The notes: generated from the letters alone by a model not told the origin. Numbered from the stretch's first letter, positions 26,999 through 39,739 are shown. The stretch is 64,000 bases of DNA from Perkinsus olseni (GCA_013115135.1 JABANP010000033.1:124001-188000); one strand, 5' to 3'. Numbers and translations are program-made.

Positions 26999-27296
26999 TA
27001 TACAGCCACCAACGAGGGAGGAGGGGAGACCACCTCTACTGGAACAGCCTGTGCGGATTCACTGCAACACAACAGTAAGCGTAAGATGGAAAAGGTATAT
27101 TGAGACTGACTGTCATACACCTAAACGGAGCCAACTTCCCCATAAAAGGGCCGGCTGGGCTTATCCCGCGGCGTCGTGAGCGAGGATCGGTGAAGATCCC
27201 CCAAGGAGAAAATGGACGACCCATCGTGTAATACTACGGCTATTAACAATCTCTTTAATGTACTTGTTGGGCCGAGAAAAAAATTGAAATAAATAG

Positions 27297-29848
27297 TTAC
27301 TTCGCTCCGCTAGCAGCAGTAGAGTGATACTCTCTACTGTCGTACTCCTTCTCCTTCTTCCCTTCAGCATCACCCTCACCCATACCATAACTTGCCCGAC
27401 GCTTGTAGATCAGCATGTACACCGAGGCTGCTGTCTCCCACACGATAGGGCCGAACCTCAGACCGGTGTGCACTGTAGTATCGTCGAATGACATGAACCT
27501 GTCCTCCAGGCTGCCGCTGCTCCGCACGTACGAGACGTAGTGGCCGAGGTCGCAGGACTGCCCCTCGTGGCAAACGACACCTACAAGCTCGTACAGGATC
27601 GGCGAACCTATCCTGTTCTCAGTAAAAGGTCGTGCGTTCAAATCCTGGCAGTAGAGGAATTTTCCCGGTAGTTTTCTTGCGGCCATCCTCAGCGAAGCGC
27701 TGAAGAACGAAGACCAGTACCGGCGGGAGCTTCTCCGATTCCAGCCAGCTCCGTCGTATGGCCGTACCGTTCCTAGTAGCCCGACCACAACCACACTTAA
27801 CCTCGCCGTCCACAATACTGGGCTTACCAAACATCTCCGTCAGTGCCGAGCGGAGGTCGCCACAATCACACATCGGGACCGGTAGGGCCGTGTAAGTGTC
27901 GCTTGATACCAAAGTACTATGGCTGCAGGTCAAGTCAGGACAGTCTACCTGGGTCGTACACTTGGTCTCACCGCACATCATTTGCTCCAGAGAGCTTCCC
28001 TTGCCGTCATTTTCGCGAGAGAGTCCATCCAGTAACTTCAATAGGAACTCACTGGCGTCCATCTCTTGATCCAAAGGCAGCCCCAGCGCCTTCAGCAGCC
28101 CCTCGGCATTCACCACCCGCGGCTCCGAGGCTGTAAGATCGTTCACTATATGGGAGAACGCCCTCGTGATGGGCCCACTTCCGATGTCATCTAAAATGCC
28201 CGGTAGCCGGGATAGAACCTGCAACGTTGCGTTGGCATAACACAACGTTCCCGTGTTGACCATTCCTCCCGCCTTCCTCTGCGGCGATGGGACACCCTCC
28301 TCATCGTACGAGCCAGGCGTATCAGTGCGCAGCCTATCGGTAGTGGGGCGGCACCGTCGTCGAGGCCATCGATCGATACGCCTCCGGCAACGAGTCCAAT
28401 GTAGGGCCAGGCTTCCCCTTCAGCGGAGGGGGCTGACGGCTCCTCGGCCATGACAGGCGAAACCTCTTCGCCTTCAGAAGGAGTAAAAGACCTCCTCGGC
28501 TGGGGCCGCCGTCGACCGAGGAGACGTGCGGATCTCCGGTGGCTTCTGAGGAGGCGCTCGTGGAGGTACTCGTGGCTGTGGACGTGACACCATGGGCGGG
28601 GAGTAGTGCAGCAAGTCTGACGAATACACCCCTCATGAAGCGACTCACTAGACGGGATATTACCACATGCCTGCCTGAGGAGGTTGATATTTTGATCAGT
28701 GCCGAGCGTACGGACAGCCCGACAGGCTTGCTCCAGACCACAGCGCACCAACGTGAGCCTCAACGCCGTCATATCCTTCACGTCGAAGCACGCGTCATAC
28801 AGCTGAACAACGAGAAAGCAAATACCGCCTCGCCCCGACCACCCATCCACAAGCCACGGATCGCCTTCACCATTACCTTCCTTATGTTCTCAGCAAAGGC
28901 CTCCCTACTGCCGAACCTGAGCTCCCTCAGAGCCACCGCTGCCTTCATCCGGTTCATGCCTTGCTCTCCTCGCCGCACTGGCTTCTCATGGCAGCTAAGG
29001 TACCGAACCAATCGTCCGGTGAACTTCACCATCGTCTCCGTATCTTCCTTAGAAATACTCTCGTAGTACATGCTGACCGACCTCGGCAGATCCTCGACCA
29101 AGGCCTCCCCTGCCCGCTCTAAGAAGGGCTTAGGGAAGCGACAAGTGACTATATCGTGATGCCGCTGCTTCTGGCAGATGTGCTCCTCCATAGCGACCGC
29201 TAGTATCCGCATAGAGGCGATAGCCCGGTCGGGCGTGAAGAGATCATGGTAGACCCACGGAGCCAGATAGACGTTAACCTCACAGTGCTGTTGGAAGCCC
29301 GCCAAGCTCACCAGGCCGGGCGGCAAGTACTCTACCTGCCCCTCCGCAGCCGACATGGCTACATAAGCGTACGCATCGGAAGCCACGAGATCAAAGTCTC
29401 GAGGAAGGTGCCGGAGAGCAGTCCGCTCGGCAATGTGAAACCACTGGCGACGAAGGTCGTCCATAGACATAGCCCTATTGAAGGATGCGGGCTTAAGACT
29501 TGCCCCGTCATTCTTCAGGGTCAGCCTTTGATTCATCATGAACTCTCCCAGATTGCTCTCTGGGTCTACGTTCGACAGCGTCTCCAGCAGCCACAGAGCC
29601 GAGAGGTCCGATTTCCTCCCCAAAGTTCGGTTCATCATCACTCGAGCCAGCACGGCGCATAATGAGGATATGAGCGGCAGAAGCCGAGCCGCACTCGTAG
29701 TGGATCTGACTATGTCATCAAAGTCCTCATAGATGACCCGAAGGACCCTGGCAGTTTCCGCCGGCCTAAATTGCCCTTTGAGGAGGTCCAGCAGTTCCGC
29801 ATTATATTTGCTCAGCAGGGGATAGACGGTTGAAGTAGGTCTTGGCAT
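27297..29848 (-). CDS. Ubiquitin-specific protease (USP/UCH family C19)
   Basis: A cysteine protease that removes ubiquitin. The catalytic half (27297-28270) has the Cys box NTGTLCYANATLQVL, with the oxyanion Asn five residues before the nucleophilic Cys. DASEFLLKLLDGL follows, then a CxC...CxC zinc ribbon (PMCDCGDL and VKCGCGRA), LPPVLVFVLQRF, and the His box DLGHYVSYVRS with RFMSFDDTTV. All catalytic elements are therefore visible. The N-terminal half (28280-29848) is a helical region of about 450 residues with no domain I recognise, beginning MPRPTSTVYPLLSKYN. A 74-bp GT-AG intron (GTAATG to TTCAG, near 28820-28895) joins ENIRK to LYDACFDVKD. The C-terminus is a Lys/Glu-rich tail ending in SGAK. 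The substrate-binding N-terminus looks lineage-specific. Confidence 0.87.
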
Positions 29849-30143
29849 GCAGCTGCAGCGCGCGAAGGCGACGCCGACTTACGATAAATTATACTGACCA
29901 ACAACGCAACTTCAGTTTGATCAATTACTAGCACGCACGCGTCAACAAAACTGTCGCGCGCCACGAAATATCGCGCCCGCCCTGAATTCCCGCGTCCGGC
30001 GCAACTGAAGCCTAGGTCGTTCATTGAAACCTGCAGGGACTACAATCAGCGCAAGACGAGGTGGATGATTTGATAACATCAAATTATCAGTCACAGCGTT
30101 CATACATCATGACATGGCAACAACAACAATACAACTAAAATCT
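29849..30143. other. Intergenic, nothing recognised
   Basis: Holds the start region of the protease gene and the 3' flank of the secreted gene to its right; AT-richer than the surrounding genes. Confidence 0.5.
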
Positions 30144-32494
30144 CTAAAACATCCTCCAACACGACTTGCACCCTGCCAGTGTTTTTCGTAGCCTCCCTAA
30201 TCTCTCGCCTGTGAGACGTTGGAAATAGCAAATGTTACGTATAAAGAAGATATTCGGATCCGTCGCTTCCGTCAAGTATCGCTGAGTCGCCGCGTTTCTT
30301 TCATACAGACCTTGTAGGGCATTCAAAGACACCCCATAGTACAGCCACTGTATGTACTTGGTCACGACGTCGGTGGAGGAGGCGAGGGAAGGTGGCAAGC
30401 GGAAACCCGTGTATCCGACCTTCGACAAGGACTCGAAGGGCAGCCAGCGTGTGTCGAACATTCTGAGAAAAAGAGCACTACAGCAACTATGACGGTGGCT
30501 CATACGAGTATGTCAACTCAGCCATTACAGTGGCCCGTCGCGGAATCCAAACTCCTTCTGAGCAGGAGTCTTGAGCCCATCCGGCCCGTCGGTCGGGCAC
30601 TTATAGGACTTCAGGCGGAGGAAGCTGTCCTCAACTCGGAACTGGATTGAGTCACCGTTGTGGGAGACCTTGTAAAGCGTCTCGTCGCCGGTAACCGGCT
30701 TGACCTGATGGGGTTAGGAATCCTATAATATCATTCTATCATAAGATGTGTTCGCGGGTCGACGACCAAGCGTAGAGATTCACCTCCAGTTTGCCAGGGT
30801 CAGGCAGGGCAGCTTTCCGAGGATGAGAAGGTAATGTCGCAGGAGACCATCTGAGCATCAGAAAAGCTCGACGAAAGCCACGTAATGCAAACGTTATTGA
30901 CGAGGGGGTCGACCACACAGCAGACGAGCTCACTGAGATGGAACCTACCGTAACGGTGGCAGAAATATTGGAATCGGCCACTTTGCAGGCTTCCACAAAA
31001 GGGACAGTCTGACGATGAAAAACATGACAAACATCTCGACCACATCTCAGAGCCCGCTAGGAGCACCTCCCATTGGCCTGGTCGCTGTAGGACGCGGCTG
31101 CCTTGACGGTGTTGGTGTACACTGAGTCCACTCTTCACGCTCAGCTTAACATCCTCCTGTACCATCTTGCACAAGCTATTCACGATGATATCAGCCGGCG
31201 TGTTAGCTTCTGTGCCGAGAGAGGTCATGTTAGCTCCGGCGACAAGGAGTTCATAGGATTCCTCAATATACGATGAGCGTCTTATCGTGAAGACCTTGGC
31301 ATCTGCTGGAGCACCGCGCAAACCAGACAGCTGTAGCTTGAACCTCCTGAGGTCGGCGACAGGTCATCACGCTGTTCAAGCACGATAGCCGAGATAGGCT
31401 CGGTTGAAAGATCGCGAAGAGCAAATTCCCAGTCGCACGTCTACATGTGAACGCTAAGTAACGTGAAAAATTTGGCGTTCCCCGCCCACGGCGTGAAGGC
31501 CGAAATGTAACTGGCCCGATGCGAGTGGGACCCAAGAAAAGAGTCACCCGGATGCACTCCCTTACGATAGCCCCTCTGGGAAGAGGTAAGCAGTCACATG
31601 CTGCTCGAACGGCGTGGCCCGTGGGTTTGGGTCGGGACAAACCATCTCCGATACCGTGAGAGGATCAGCGTATTCACCGTGTTCGAAGATGACTTCATAG
31701 ATGCCGGAAACAACACGAGTAGTACTCTGAGACAAAACACTCGCGTCACCTGATCGACGTCCTCCGATGTGGAATCGAGCACGTATAAAGAGCATCTTCG
31801 CTGATTATTCTGTGCATGTGCTGGGTCTAGCTGGCGATAGAAAGATGTTGAGGATACAAGATACTGAGATACGCCATTGTACTGACGTCACCATTGTGTA
31901 AGGATCTGTTGTCTTTATCGCGCTAGTTGCATGGTGTCTAAGTCACTGCTGTATGGCGATTCGTCATGTTCGTCCACCTTCCCGCTTTACTATATAATAC
32001 GACTACCAGGCTCGCTCGGGTCTACTATTGAGTGCTCGAGGAAGCTTGTTTACAGCCCAGTGCTCATGTGATACTCAAACGTCGTGGAACCCGAACGAAA
32101 ATTGTCGTCACTAGCAGAGTCTCGAAGACTTACCGGCATCTTCAGGTCACTTTCCTTGTGGCCGGAGAGATCTGCTACTGTCGATGAATCGAGCACACCA
32201 CTCTGAAAAGAGATGGTAGTATAAAGAGGACAATGGGATGATGCCTCAGTTGTTCCCACCTGGAGCACATCGTCTCTGATAGCTTTATTGACGAGTACGG
32301 TCGAGAAGCTCGGTTTCCTGCTTTTCTAAGGAAGGAAAGGTTACAAGCAGACAGGGTTCTGAGATCGACCAATACGAGGGAGTTGGTCTTCGAAAAGATT
32401 GCCTCACCTGAGTGGACGACCTGAGTGCGAAGGCTAAGGCCGGAAGGACGATAACACACAATGAACGCTGCCAGAAGGGGACGAGGAGGAACAT
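30144..32494 (-). CDS. Secreted protein, tandem pair copy A (multi-exon)
   Basis: A family I do not recognise. Exon 1 encodes a signal peptide (SLCVIVLPALAFALRSSTQ) ending at a GT donor. Next come exons with PSFSTVLVNKAIRDDVLQ, SGVLDSSTVADLSGHKESDL and TTRVVSGIYEVIFEHGEYAD, then DPLTVSEMVCPDPNPRA and VFTIRRSSYIEESYELLVAG. DIIVNSLCKMVQEDVKLSVK, TVPFVEACKVADSNISATVT and SYKCPTDGPDGLKTPAQKEF follow. A last exon (30144-30462) begins MFDTRWLPFESLSKVGY and ends RMF. Every block has a counterpart in copy B (32769-34913) in the same order. No catalytic motif is evident and no membrane anchor is seen. The longest intron is near 31800-32120. The coding of individual exons is strong; exact boundaries of middle exons are approximate. 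Confidence 0.72.
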
Positions 32495-32768
32495 CGTGCA
32501 GAAAGCAAGTCTAACAACAGTGACTGTCAAACAGTGAGCCATCTCTCAAATTCCTTCCACTAGTCATCGCGTAAACATGCCGAGGATAGGCTCCCGCGGC
32601 CCATGACAAAATATAGCCCTGTCGCACACAATAGTTGAAAACACAAGCTATGCAGCTCGAGGACGCCAAGTAGACCTTCACAGCAGTCGCACATCATTCA
32701 AAGACGGCAACACCACAATAACAACAACGAGCATGCGAGATATGGATAAGCCTCCAAGGAATAATTTT

Positions 32769-34913
32769 TCAACTTTTAACAAATTTTCTAAAGCTTGATC
32801 TGTACCGAGCCAAAGTTTTGCCTAACCCTCCCAGGTTTCCGGCCCTTATACGACGGTAATAGCAGACGTTACGTATAAAGAAGATATTCGGATCCTTCGC
32901 TTCCGTCAAGTATCGCTGAGTCGCCGCGTTTCTTTCATACAGACCTTGTAGGGCATTCAAAGACACCCCATAGTACAGCCACTGTATGTACTTGGTCACG
33001 ACGTCGGTGGAGGAGGCGAGGGAAGGTGGCAAGCGGAAACCCGTGTATCCGACCTTCGACAAGGACTCGAAGGGCAGCCAGCGTGTCTCGAAAATTCTGA
33101 AAAACCCAGCGAGTAGTACGGCAGCTTTCATAGGTGCGACTAGAAATAGTCAAGCCAGACTTCGCGTTGTGTACACCGGGAAAGAGAACAAAACAGCCAT
33201 TACAGTGGTCCTCCTCGGAATGCAAACTCCTTCTGAGCAGGAGTCTTGAGCCCATCCGGCCCGTCGGTCGGGCACTTATAGGACTTCAGGCGGAGGAAGT
33301 TGTCCTCGACTTTGAACTGGATTGAGTCACCGTTGCGAGAGACCTTGTAAAGCATATCCTCCTCGACTATTATTTTCACCTGATGGACACAATCTTCAAC
33401 TACCGATGATGCTCGGCTGGATGAGCAGCAGTGTACTCTGAGGTCATTAGCGTTGGGCAGGTTGAGTTTCTTCGGATGCGTAGGAAGAGTCAGAGAAGCC
33501 ATCTGAGAACCATTTACACGTCACGGGGAACGAGGAGACTGATTCGATACACCGCCATGTGTCCGGCCTATGCGCTGACGAGATGCCTACCAGCACAGTA
33601 GCGGAAACGTTCGTGTCGATCATCTTTTGGGCTTCCACGAAGGGAATGGTCTGATGATAGTAGCGAGCGCGACTCATGACTATAGCGAAGTCGAGGAGGA
33701 GAAGGGGAAGCACCTTCCAGTCGCCTGATCGCTGCAGGACTCGAGTTCCCTGTCGGTGGAGATGAACGTTGCCGCCGTCTTTCTCGCCCAGCTGTACATC
33801 CTCCTGTACCATCTTGCACAAGCTCTCCACGATGATATCAGCAGGCGAGCCGCGTCGAGAGGCTTGTGCACCCGCTCCGGCGAGGAGGAGCTCATAGGAT
33901 TCCTCAATGGACGATGAGCGTCTTATCGTGAAGACTTGTGGCTCAGCTGGAGCACTGCGCAATCCAGACAGCTGTAGCTTGAACCTCCTGAGGGCGATGA
34001 CGTCAATTTAGCGGCCAGGATCCACCCGAGGCGCGATGAGCCATTCGCCATGTTCCACGTGGCTCTTTCGAAGGAAGCAAACGGTAGCGTTCACGATAGC
34101 CTGGCCTTTCGGATGAAACTAGATGCGCTACTGGCCCTCCTTACGACAGGCCTTCCTGGGAAGATATACACAGAAACGTATTGGCCAAAAGCTGCAGGAC
34201 GTGGACTCCTCTCGGGGCAAACCATCTCCGACACCGTGAGGGGGTCACCGTAGCCTCCCTCTCGAAAGATGACCTCGTGAATACCGGAAAGAACACGTGT
34301 AGTATCCTGAGACACAACATGCTGGGGACTTCACGCCCGCTTGTTGCCTCTACAACAAGCACGAGAAATGGCCAGTAGACCAACCACGGCGGGGCAACAC
34401 CCTCGAACATCAAATTGGCTCTTTCGGGCTCTTTCAGAGCTAGCAAATTGGTGCCCACGGAGGACCTCGTAAAATGGAGTGTAAGGCTAGCACCAGACGA
34501 CGAGATTCTCCGCCCAGCGTCATCCCCATCCACAAGGACTCACCGGCACGGATGCGAGGGCGCTTTCTGGGAGGCCAGAAAGATAGGCGACAGTGGACGA
34601 GTTGAGAACTCCGCTCTGAAGGGGAAGGGCGAGGTCGATGCGGACTGCTAGGATCCAGCTTATCGCACTCTGAGAACATCTTCTCTAATAGCCCTGTTTA
34701 CGAGAATGTTGGAGAAGCTCGGTAAGTGGCTGACCTCCCTCCCACCCTGAAAAGTGTCAGTACAGGACACAATAGCCGCACGCCGGGTCGAGGAATGAGT
34801 CGCCCCAGCGGAAAGACGACACTGAGGAGAGTCCTTGATTGACTCACCTGAGTGGTTGACCCCAAGGCCAGAGCCAATGCCAGACAGATGATGGGTAGTG
34901 AACTCGAGAGCAT
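32769..34913 (-). CDS. Secreted protein, tandem pair copy B (multi-exon)
   Basis: Paralogue of copy A, 275 bp upstream of it on the same strand. ATG at 34911-34913 starts a clear signal peptide (MLSSSLPIICLALALALGST) followed by a GTGAGT donor. Later blocks parallel copy A: LPSFSNILVNRAIREDVLRV, SGVLNSSTVAYLSGLPESAL, TTRVLSGIHEVIFREGGYGD, VFTIRRSSSIEESYELLLAG and DIIVESLCKMVQEDVQL. IPFVEAQKMIDTNVSATVLV and SYKCPTDGPDGLKTPAQKEF follow, then the last exon (32769-33096) starting IFETRWLPFESLSKVGY. The last exons of A and B are almost identical at the DNA level while the preceding introns differ in length and sequence (see findings). Function unknown; the signal peptide implies secretion or a lumenal location. 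Confidence 0.74.
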
Positions 34914-35692
34914 CACTATGTTGCAAAAAACCCTGCAAACGCACGCGAGGCACACGTTCTCCCCGGATGATGAAAGCACATTAGTTCCAATCTTCAGGGA
35001 ACAATCGGTGGACCGCCTCAAATATGGTTCCGGGAATGATTCTGAGTCATCCGGCAACCTCAGGATACTCCGAATGTAGCGATACCCAAGGAGCTGCCGA
35101 AACCACCCGAAGCTTGTCACCAAAGCAGGAAGTAGCGCAGTGCGCTACGTTCGTTCGACTCGCCTTCATGATGTGGGTATTTTCGGTGGAAATGTTGCGC
35201 TCAAGCTGGGCGGGCGACAAAATGATACATTTACAGGGGCGAGCGCGAGCGACGTTGTTGATGCTCTCTTCTCTTGCTCTCAACCCTACTGGGAACGCCC
35301 TTGGCTGTGACACGGTCATTGGTGTCTGAGGCTGGTGGGAGCGAGCCATGGAATGATACGTTTTTCTGTCTGGTCGGAGAACTGGCGACGATAGGCGATC
35401 ATCCAGCTCCAACGTGTATGCGTGTTTTGGGATGCGCTACCATCCCCATTACCATGTTGAGGGTCGGTTTTCCGCCTCCTGCCTGTCGTGTTGATGAAGG
35501 AGACAATCTATTGCTCAGTGGTACCAGTAACTGTAGTGCGATCGAGTAAGGTTGTGGCCCTGACGGAGAATTGGGCGCTCTCACGTCAAGTTGCGTCTTG
35601 CGAAGCTGCACTAGACTTCGCCGCTAGGGGTGTCGTTGAGAATTGTCCTCGAGTTGGGATATTCAGTTCGCTCTCCTTCTCTCAGTTTCTAG
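34914..35692. other. Intergenic or 5' exons of the next gene
   Basis: The divergent gap between secreted copy B (minus) and the unrecognised plus-strand gene. Plus frames around 35274-35550 could be early exons, but I cannot confirm splice sites. Confidence 0.35.
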
Positions 35693-37575
35693 ATGGACCT
35701 TCTTTTATCAGGATGTGCTGGACAATGCAAAAGCACCGCCGCCACAGACGCTTTAGTTTCTCTCAATCTACGCTGGTATGCTACCAGTGTCATCCACCAG
35801 CTCTATAATGATGCTGAGACCGACTGCCGAGTGGAGATGATGCAGTACTATTGGGGACATGCCTTCACGACAGGCCTCGGATAACGATCGTGTGTCGATA
35901 GCGTCCCCGTCATCTCCCGCAGCCCTGTACTAGTAGATACAAAACGATGGGCATTCGTCCATCGAAGGCCAAACTGGAGAGATGGAGTATCTACACGTCT
36001 CCACATCACTTGGCACGATTTGCTAACGAGTCTAAGGAGTATGTCAGAAGCTGGACGAAATTGCACAGATGCCGTTTCGAGAGGTAATGAAGGCTCGACT
36101 GGGGACAGCGGGACGAGGAAGGGTACGGCTTTTGATGGTTAGCGCCGAGCAATGCCGCCTGCTGATAACTCTGCAGCATCGTCTACAGTGTGACTTGAAC
36201 GATGCAGCTGCACAGACTGCGAACGGAGGGTCCCCTGAGGATGCCCATTATGAGAAGTAGTCCCTGCACGCTGGGAAGGGAGAGTACTGTACTAGGTGTA
36301 GGTACACAAAGGAAGGCGTGAGCACGCAGTTGATCAGGGATTTACCTAGGGGGAATGTCTATGTGATAGGAGGAAGAACATTCCATTTCGATGAGGCTTT
36401 TGTTTGCCATTCCTTGGCGGCCGAGCCACCAGACGAGTAGTAGCGTTGAGCAGTGTTTCTCGTAAGATGGGGGCCGTTGGTGCTCAGGGATGGCGATACT
36501 ACAGCCGATGAGGACAACAGCCCAGGCAGCTTTAGGAGGGGAAATGCAGGCGCTGCTGACCAGCTGTCTGAGTGCTCTTCTGTTCCATCACCGTGTATAA
36601 CTGCAAGCTCGGATAGTCCTAAGGAGAGGTAGTACAGGGGCTTCGTGTCGAGTCTACGGTGGTCCGGAGTGAGACATCAGTTCGGTAGTATGGGTAATAA
36701 TGTCGGTGTCAGATTTATTGCTTCGACTCTTGGAAGCGATCATGGCTGTCGTGGGGCGATATTGTGCTTCACAAGGCGTCCATGGTGAAGAGCAGCGCAT
36801 GCTGACCAGGGCCGTGACGACACAGATGTCGCAGATTGGTGATGTCCATTAGAGGACAAGCACATGGGGGACATTCGACATTCTCAGGGTTCGCTAACTT
36901 GGAGTACTCGGCGGTGACAACTCGTCAGTTCGTGTGCGAGGACCCTCTCCAGGCGACTACGATCAGTCTGGACGTCACAGCAGATGGCACTGCAATCCGC
37001 CTGGAACTGATTGGACGGAAAAGCGAGTTCTCGAGCTACGCGGTAGTACAGGGCCGAGGATTGGTGGTCATGGGCCGCTCGAAAACGGGTTCAGTTGGCA
37101 CAGTCCATCGAGCTGAATCTTGTATCCTGTGTGCGAAGTCTTCGATATAACCGCTCGAGTTTCGAAGTTTCCGACCAGACTTGGGCATCGTAGTGGCGGT
37201 GATGGTGAGAACTGTGTTTAGGTGGGTTATGAGGAGACTCCGCCAGACGTTATGTTCATCCCTTGCGGTCCTGGCAGCAGCAGGACGCTCAAAGCTGAGA
37301 TACTCTGGAGGCTACGCACTGCCCAGAAGTCCTCACTGGATGAACGTACTGAGCGGGGGAGAGGCGGTGGTGCTCGATCTAGCCTTTGTTAGCTGCCGAA
37401 CTTCGAGTGACTCCGAAGATGGACCTCTATCGGCCCTGACGGTATGCCGAGGTTGAAGAACCCTTTCGAAGTGCTGCTTGCGGATGGACAGGAAAAACTT
37501 GTTGCGCGGCCGCCGAGGTCTAATGATTGGCACTGGCGACGGATATTTGAGAACTCTCTGAAAATCAGTTTATAG
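35693..37575 (+). CDS. Unrecognised multi-exon gene
   Basis: I do not recognise this gene. Coding-looking blocks separated by probable short introns run along the plus strand: NLRWYATSVIHQLYNDAETD, VPVISRSPVLVDTKRWAFVH, ITWHDLLTSLRSMSEAG, AEQCRLLITLQHRLQCDLND, and GEYCTRCRYTKEGVSTQLIR (a possible zinc-binding CxxC), then NVYVIGGRTFHFDEAFVCHS. LRLLEAIMAVVGRYCASQG, FVCEDPLQATTISLDVTADG, PPDVMFIPCGPGSSRTLKAE and LKNPFEVLLADGQEKLVARP follow, with the end ISL at TAG 37573-37575. Frames change between blocks at plausible GT-AG boundaries. The start is uncertain and may lie further left. The blocks look soluble and conserved in style, but match no family I can name. Confidence 0.45.
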
Positions 37576-37873
37576 TTGAATCGCTTCGCTCCGCCGTCCT
37601 CCTGTTGTTATTTTGAAGGTATTCTTGATTTGTAGGCTTCTTCTTCTTTTGTATCGAATTTTCATCTCCAGTAAAGACTGTTTTTGTGGTGACTTCTCAC
37701 TCAAGTCGCCCTCCACCATCGGAGGCAGTGCAGTCTGTGTGTATCTTAATCCAGTTAGAGGAAATACTTGTGCCCAGTATTCTATAACTTGCCAGCGCCG
37801 TGTTCGTCTGAGGATCTGGCATCGGTCGGTGTTTGCTATTCACCGTGGCCCCCTCAGCAGTTGGACACTCCTC

Positions 37874-39739
37874 ATGGCCTTGGTAGCTTCCGCAGCGCAG
37901 CAGAGCCTCGCCGTCAGCGGGGAGGCAGGCGGTGTACTGGCTAAGCCCTTGGAGGCTAACAGGAGGTCTAAGTTACAGGGTAGGGCTACTGCTGTGTCCT
38001 CGGTTGATGAGTTCTCCTTGTCCTCAGCTCCGACTATGCTCCTCACGGGTCACGAGGCCGAGGTCTTCTGCTGTGACTTCAGCGCTGATGGTAATGAGAT
38101 GATCGTCGTTGTCGAACTACGCACATCGTCATTTGGCAGGCGCTAACTTGGCGAGTGGTGGGTTCGACAAGAACATCCTGGTTTGGAAGGTGTATGGGGA
38201 CTGTGATAATTGGTGTATACTTAAGGGCCATGAGAACGCTGTTTTAGAGGTACTAGGCGGATAGGTGATTGGAGTAAAGGGTGGTAGCGGTAATACCGAT
38301 AAATAGTTTTTGGTGACATATCCTCTTACAAGCCCTTTAACATAGTGCACAACTACTTTAGACTTGGCCTCGGTCAGTGAAGTATGGGGGGCACACCAGA
38401 CCCCCTCTTCACGCTGGTCCGCTTGTCAACGCATATAACGAGGTTGGCAATGGTCAGGTACACTGGAGCCTGACTGAACAGAATAAGATAGTGTCCTGCA
38501 GTGCTGACAAGTCGGTAGCATTGTGGGATGTAGAGGAGGGTAAACGTATCAAGAAGCTAAGAGGACACGGGTAGTATTCTGGGGCCGATGAGCGAACCTA
38601 GACCCGTGATACAAGGGTCAGCAGCAATCGCGTGGAGCAGCTACTTCTATGGGTCCATCTATGGCCCATAGAGTGCTCGATCTCTAGGGCGTGGCTCGAT
38701 GGTCATCATCATCATCATGCTAGTCCAAGCCAGGTCGGTGATATGATCCTCCTTGCTGCTGGTCAGGGCGGTGGTCAACTCGTGCCAAGTAACGCGAAGG
38801 GGAGTGCCTCTCGTGGTTTCCGGTGGAGATGATGGCAGCATCAAGCTATGGTAAGATGACACTGTGGCCTACTCTTTCCGGCATGCTCCACTGTTCGTGC
38901 AGGGATCTCCGAGTCCGTCGATGCGTACAGACGAGGGACCATCAGTATCAAGTCCTTTCTGTCACCTTTGACGACACCGCCACTAGGATCTTCGCAGGTC
39001 AGCCGGTCAGGAACCATCCGCCTGTTCATCCGAAATGACGGACCGATTCGTTTGCACTCGTCACTCGGCGGAACAATCGCATGGAGATCTTGTTGAAGGG
39101 CCAGCGGAGGTTCCTCAGGCACACTGGACAATCAGATCCTGTCGATGGATATCCGTAAGATGGACTCAGAGCAGAACGTCATCGAGCTGGGCCCTGAGCA
39201 CGATGACTCCATCACCGGTTTGGCGGTAGGCCTCGTGCAGCTTGACGAGAGCTTGCTTCCGATCATCATTGGCAGGTATCAAACGACGGCAACTTCCTTC
39301 TTAGTAACTCCATGGATAAATCGGTGAAGCTGTGGGACATCCGACCGTTCGTCGCCCACGATAGTAGGATGCTCGCGGAGGCTGCGTGTGGAGACGCCGT
39401 ACCGTTGGTGGTGTCAGGTCAAAGGCTGATGCATCACTTCACTCGAGGGAGTGCAGCATGACTCTGAACGAAACTTACTTCGTGTCCGTTGGAGTCCTGA
39501 TGACCAGTACTTCACCACAGGCAACGCCAAGCGTGTGGTCAACGTGTGGGACGTCAGGTAGGGGCGCGGGCTTCGTGTTAGTCGCCGGTGGACCCTTTTT
39601 TTGTAGGTCTCGTGAGATCCTCTACAGCTTGCCCGGCCATACAGGGTCAGTGAACGAGGTCTGCTTCCATCCATCGGAGTCCTACGTTATCGCCAGTGCC
39701 TCTAGCGACAGGACCATCTATCTGGGGGAGCTAGCCTGA
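37874..39739 (+). CDS. SNRNP40: U5 snRNP 40 kDa WD-repeat protein
   Basis: A seven-bladed WD40 protein of the U5 snRNP and spliceosome. Blocks follow human SNRNP40 closely: MLLTGHEAEVFCCDFSADG, LASGGFDKNILVWKVYGDCD (the YGDCDN signature), ILKGHENAVLE, HWSLTEQNKIVSCSADKSVA, LWDVEEGKRIKKLRGH and SGGDDGSIKLW. QYQVLSVTFDDTATRIFAG, MDKSVKLWDIRPFVAHD, YFTTGNAKRVVNVWDVR, REILYSLPGHTGSVNEVCFH and ASASSDRTIYLGELA then lead to the stop. The N-terminus is a variable Ala/Ser-rich extension as in other species. At least seven introns, for example GTAATG...GGCAG after SADG near 38094-38152. The gene is complete and all expected blades can be traced across frames. Confidence 0.9.

Noticed and set aside
28820..28895. 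A possible 23-bp mini-intron in the USP gene (GTATTT to TTCAG)
   Set aside because: A normal 74-bp intron with a GTAATG donor upstream and the same acceptor restores the frame equally well.
30144..34913. Assignment of the secreted pair to neprilysin-type (M13) peptidases
   Set aside because: No HExxH or downstream Glu motif is visible in any frame; the resemblance was only in general composition.
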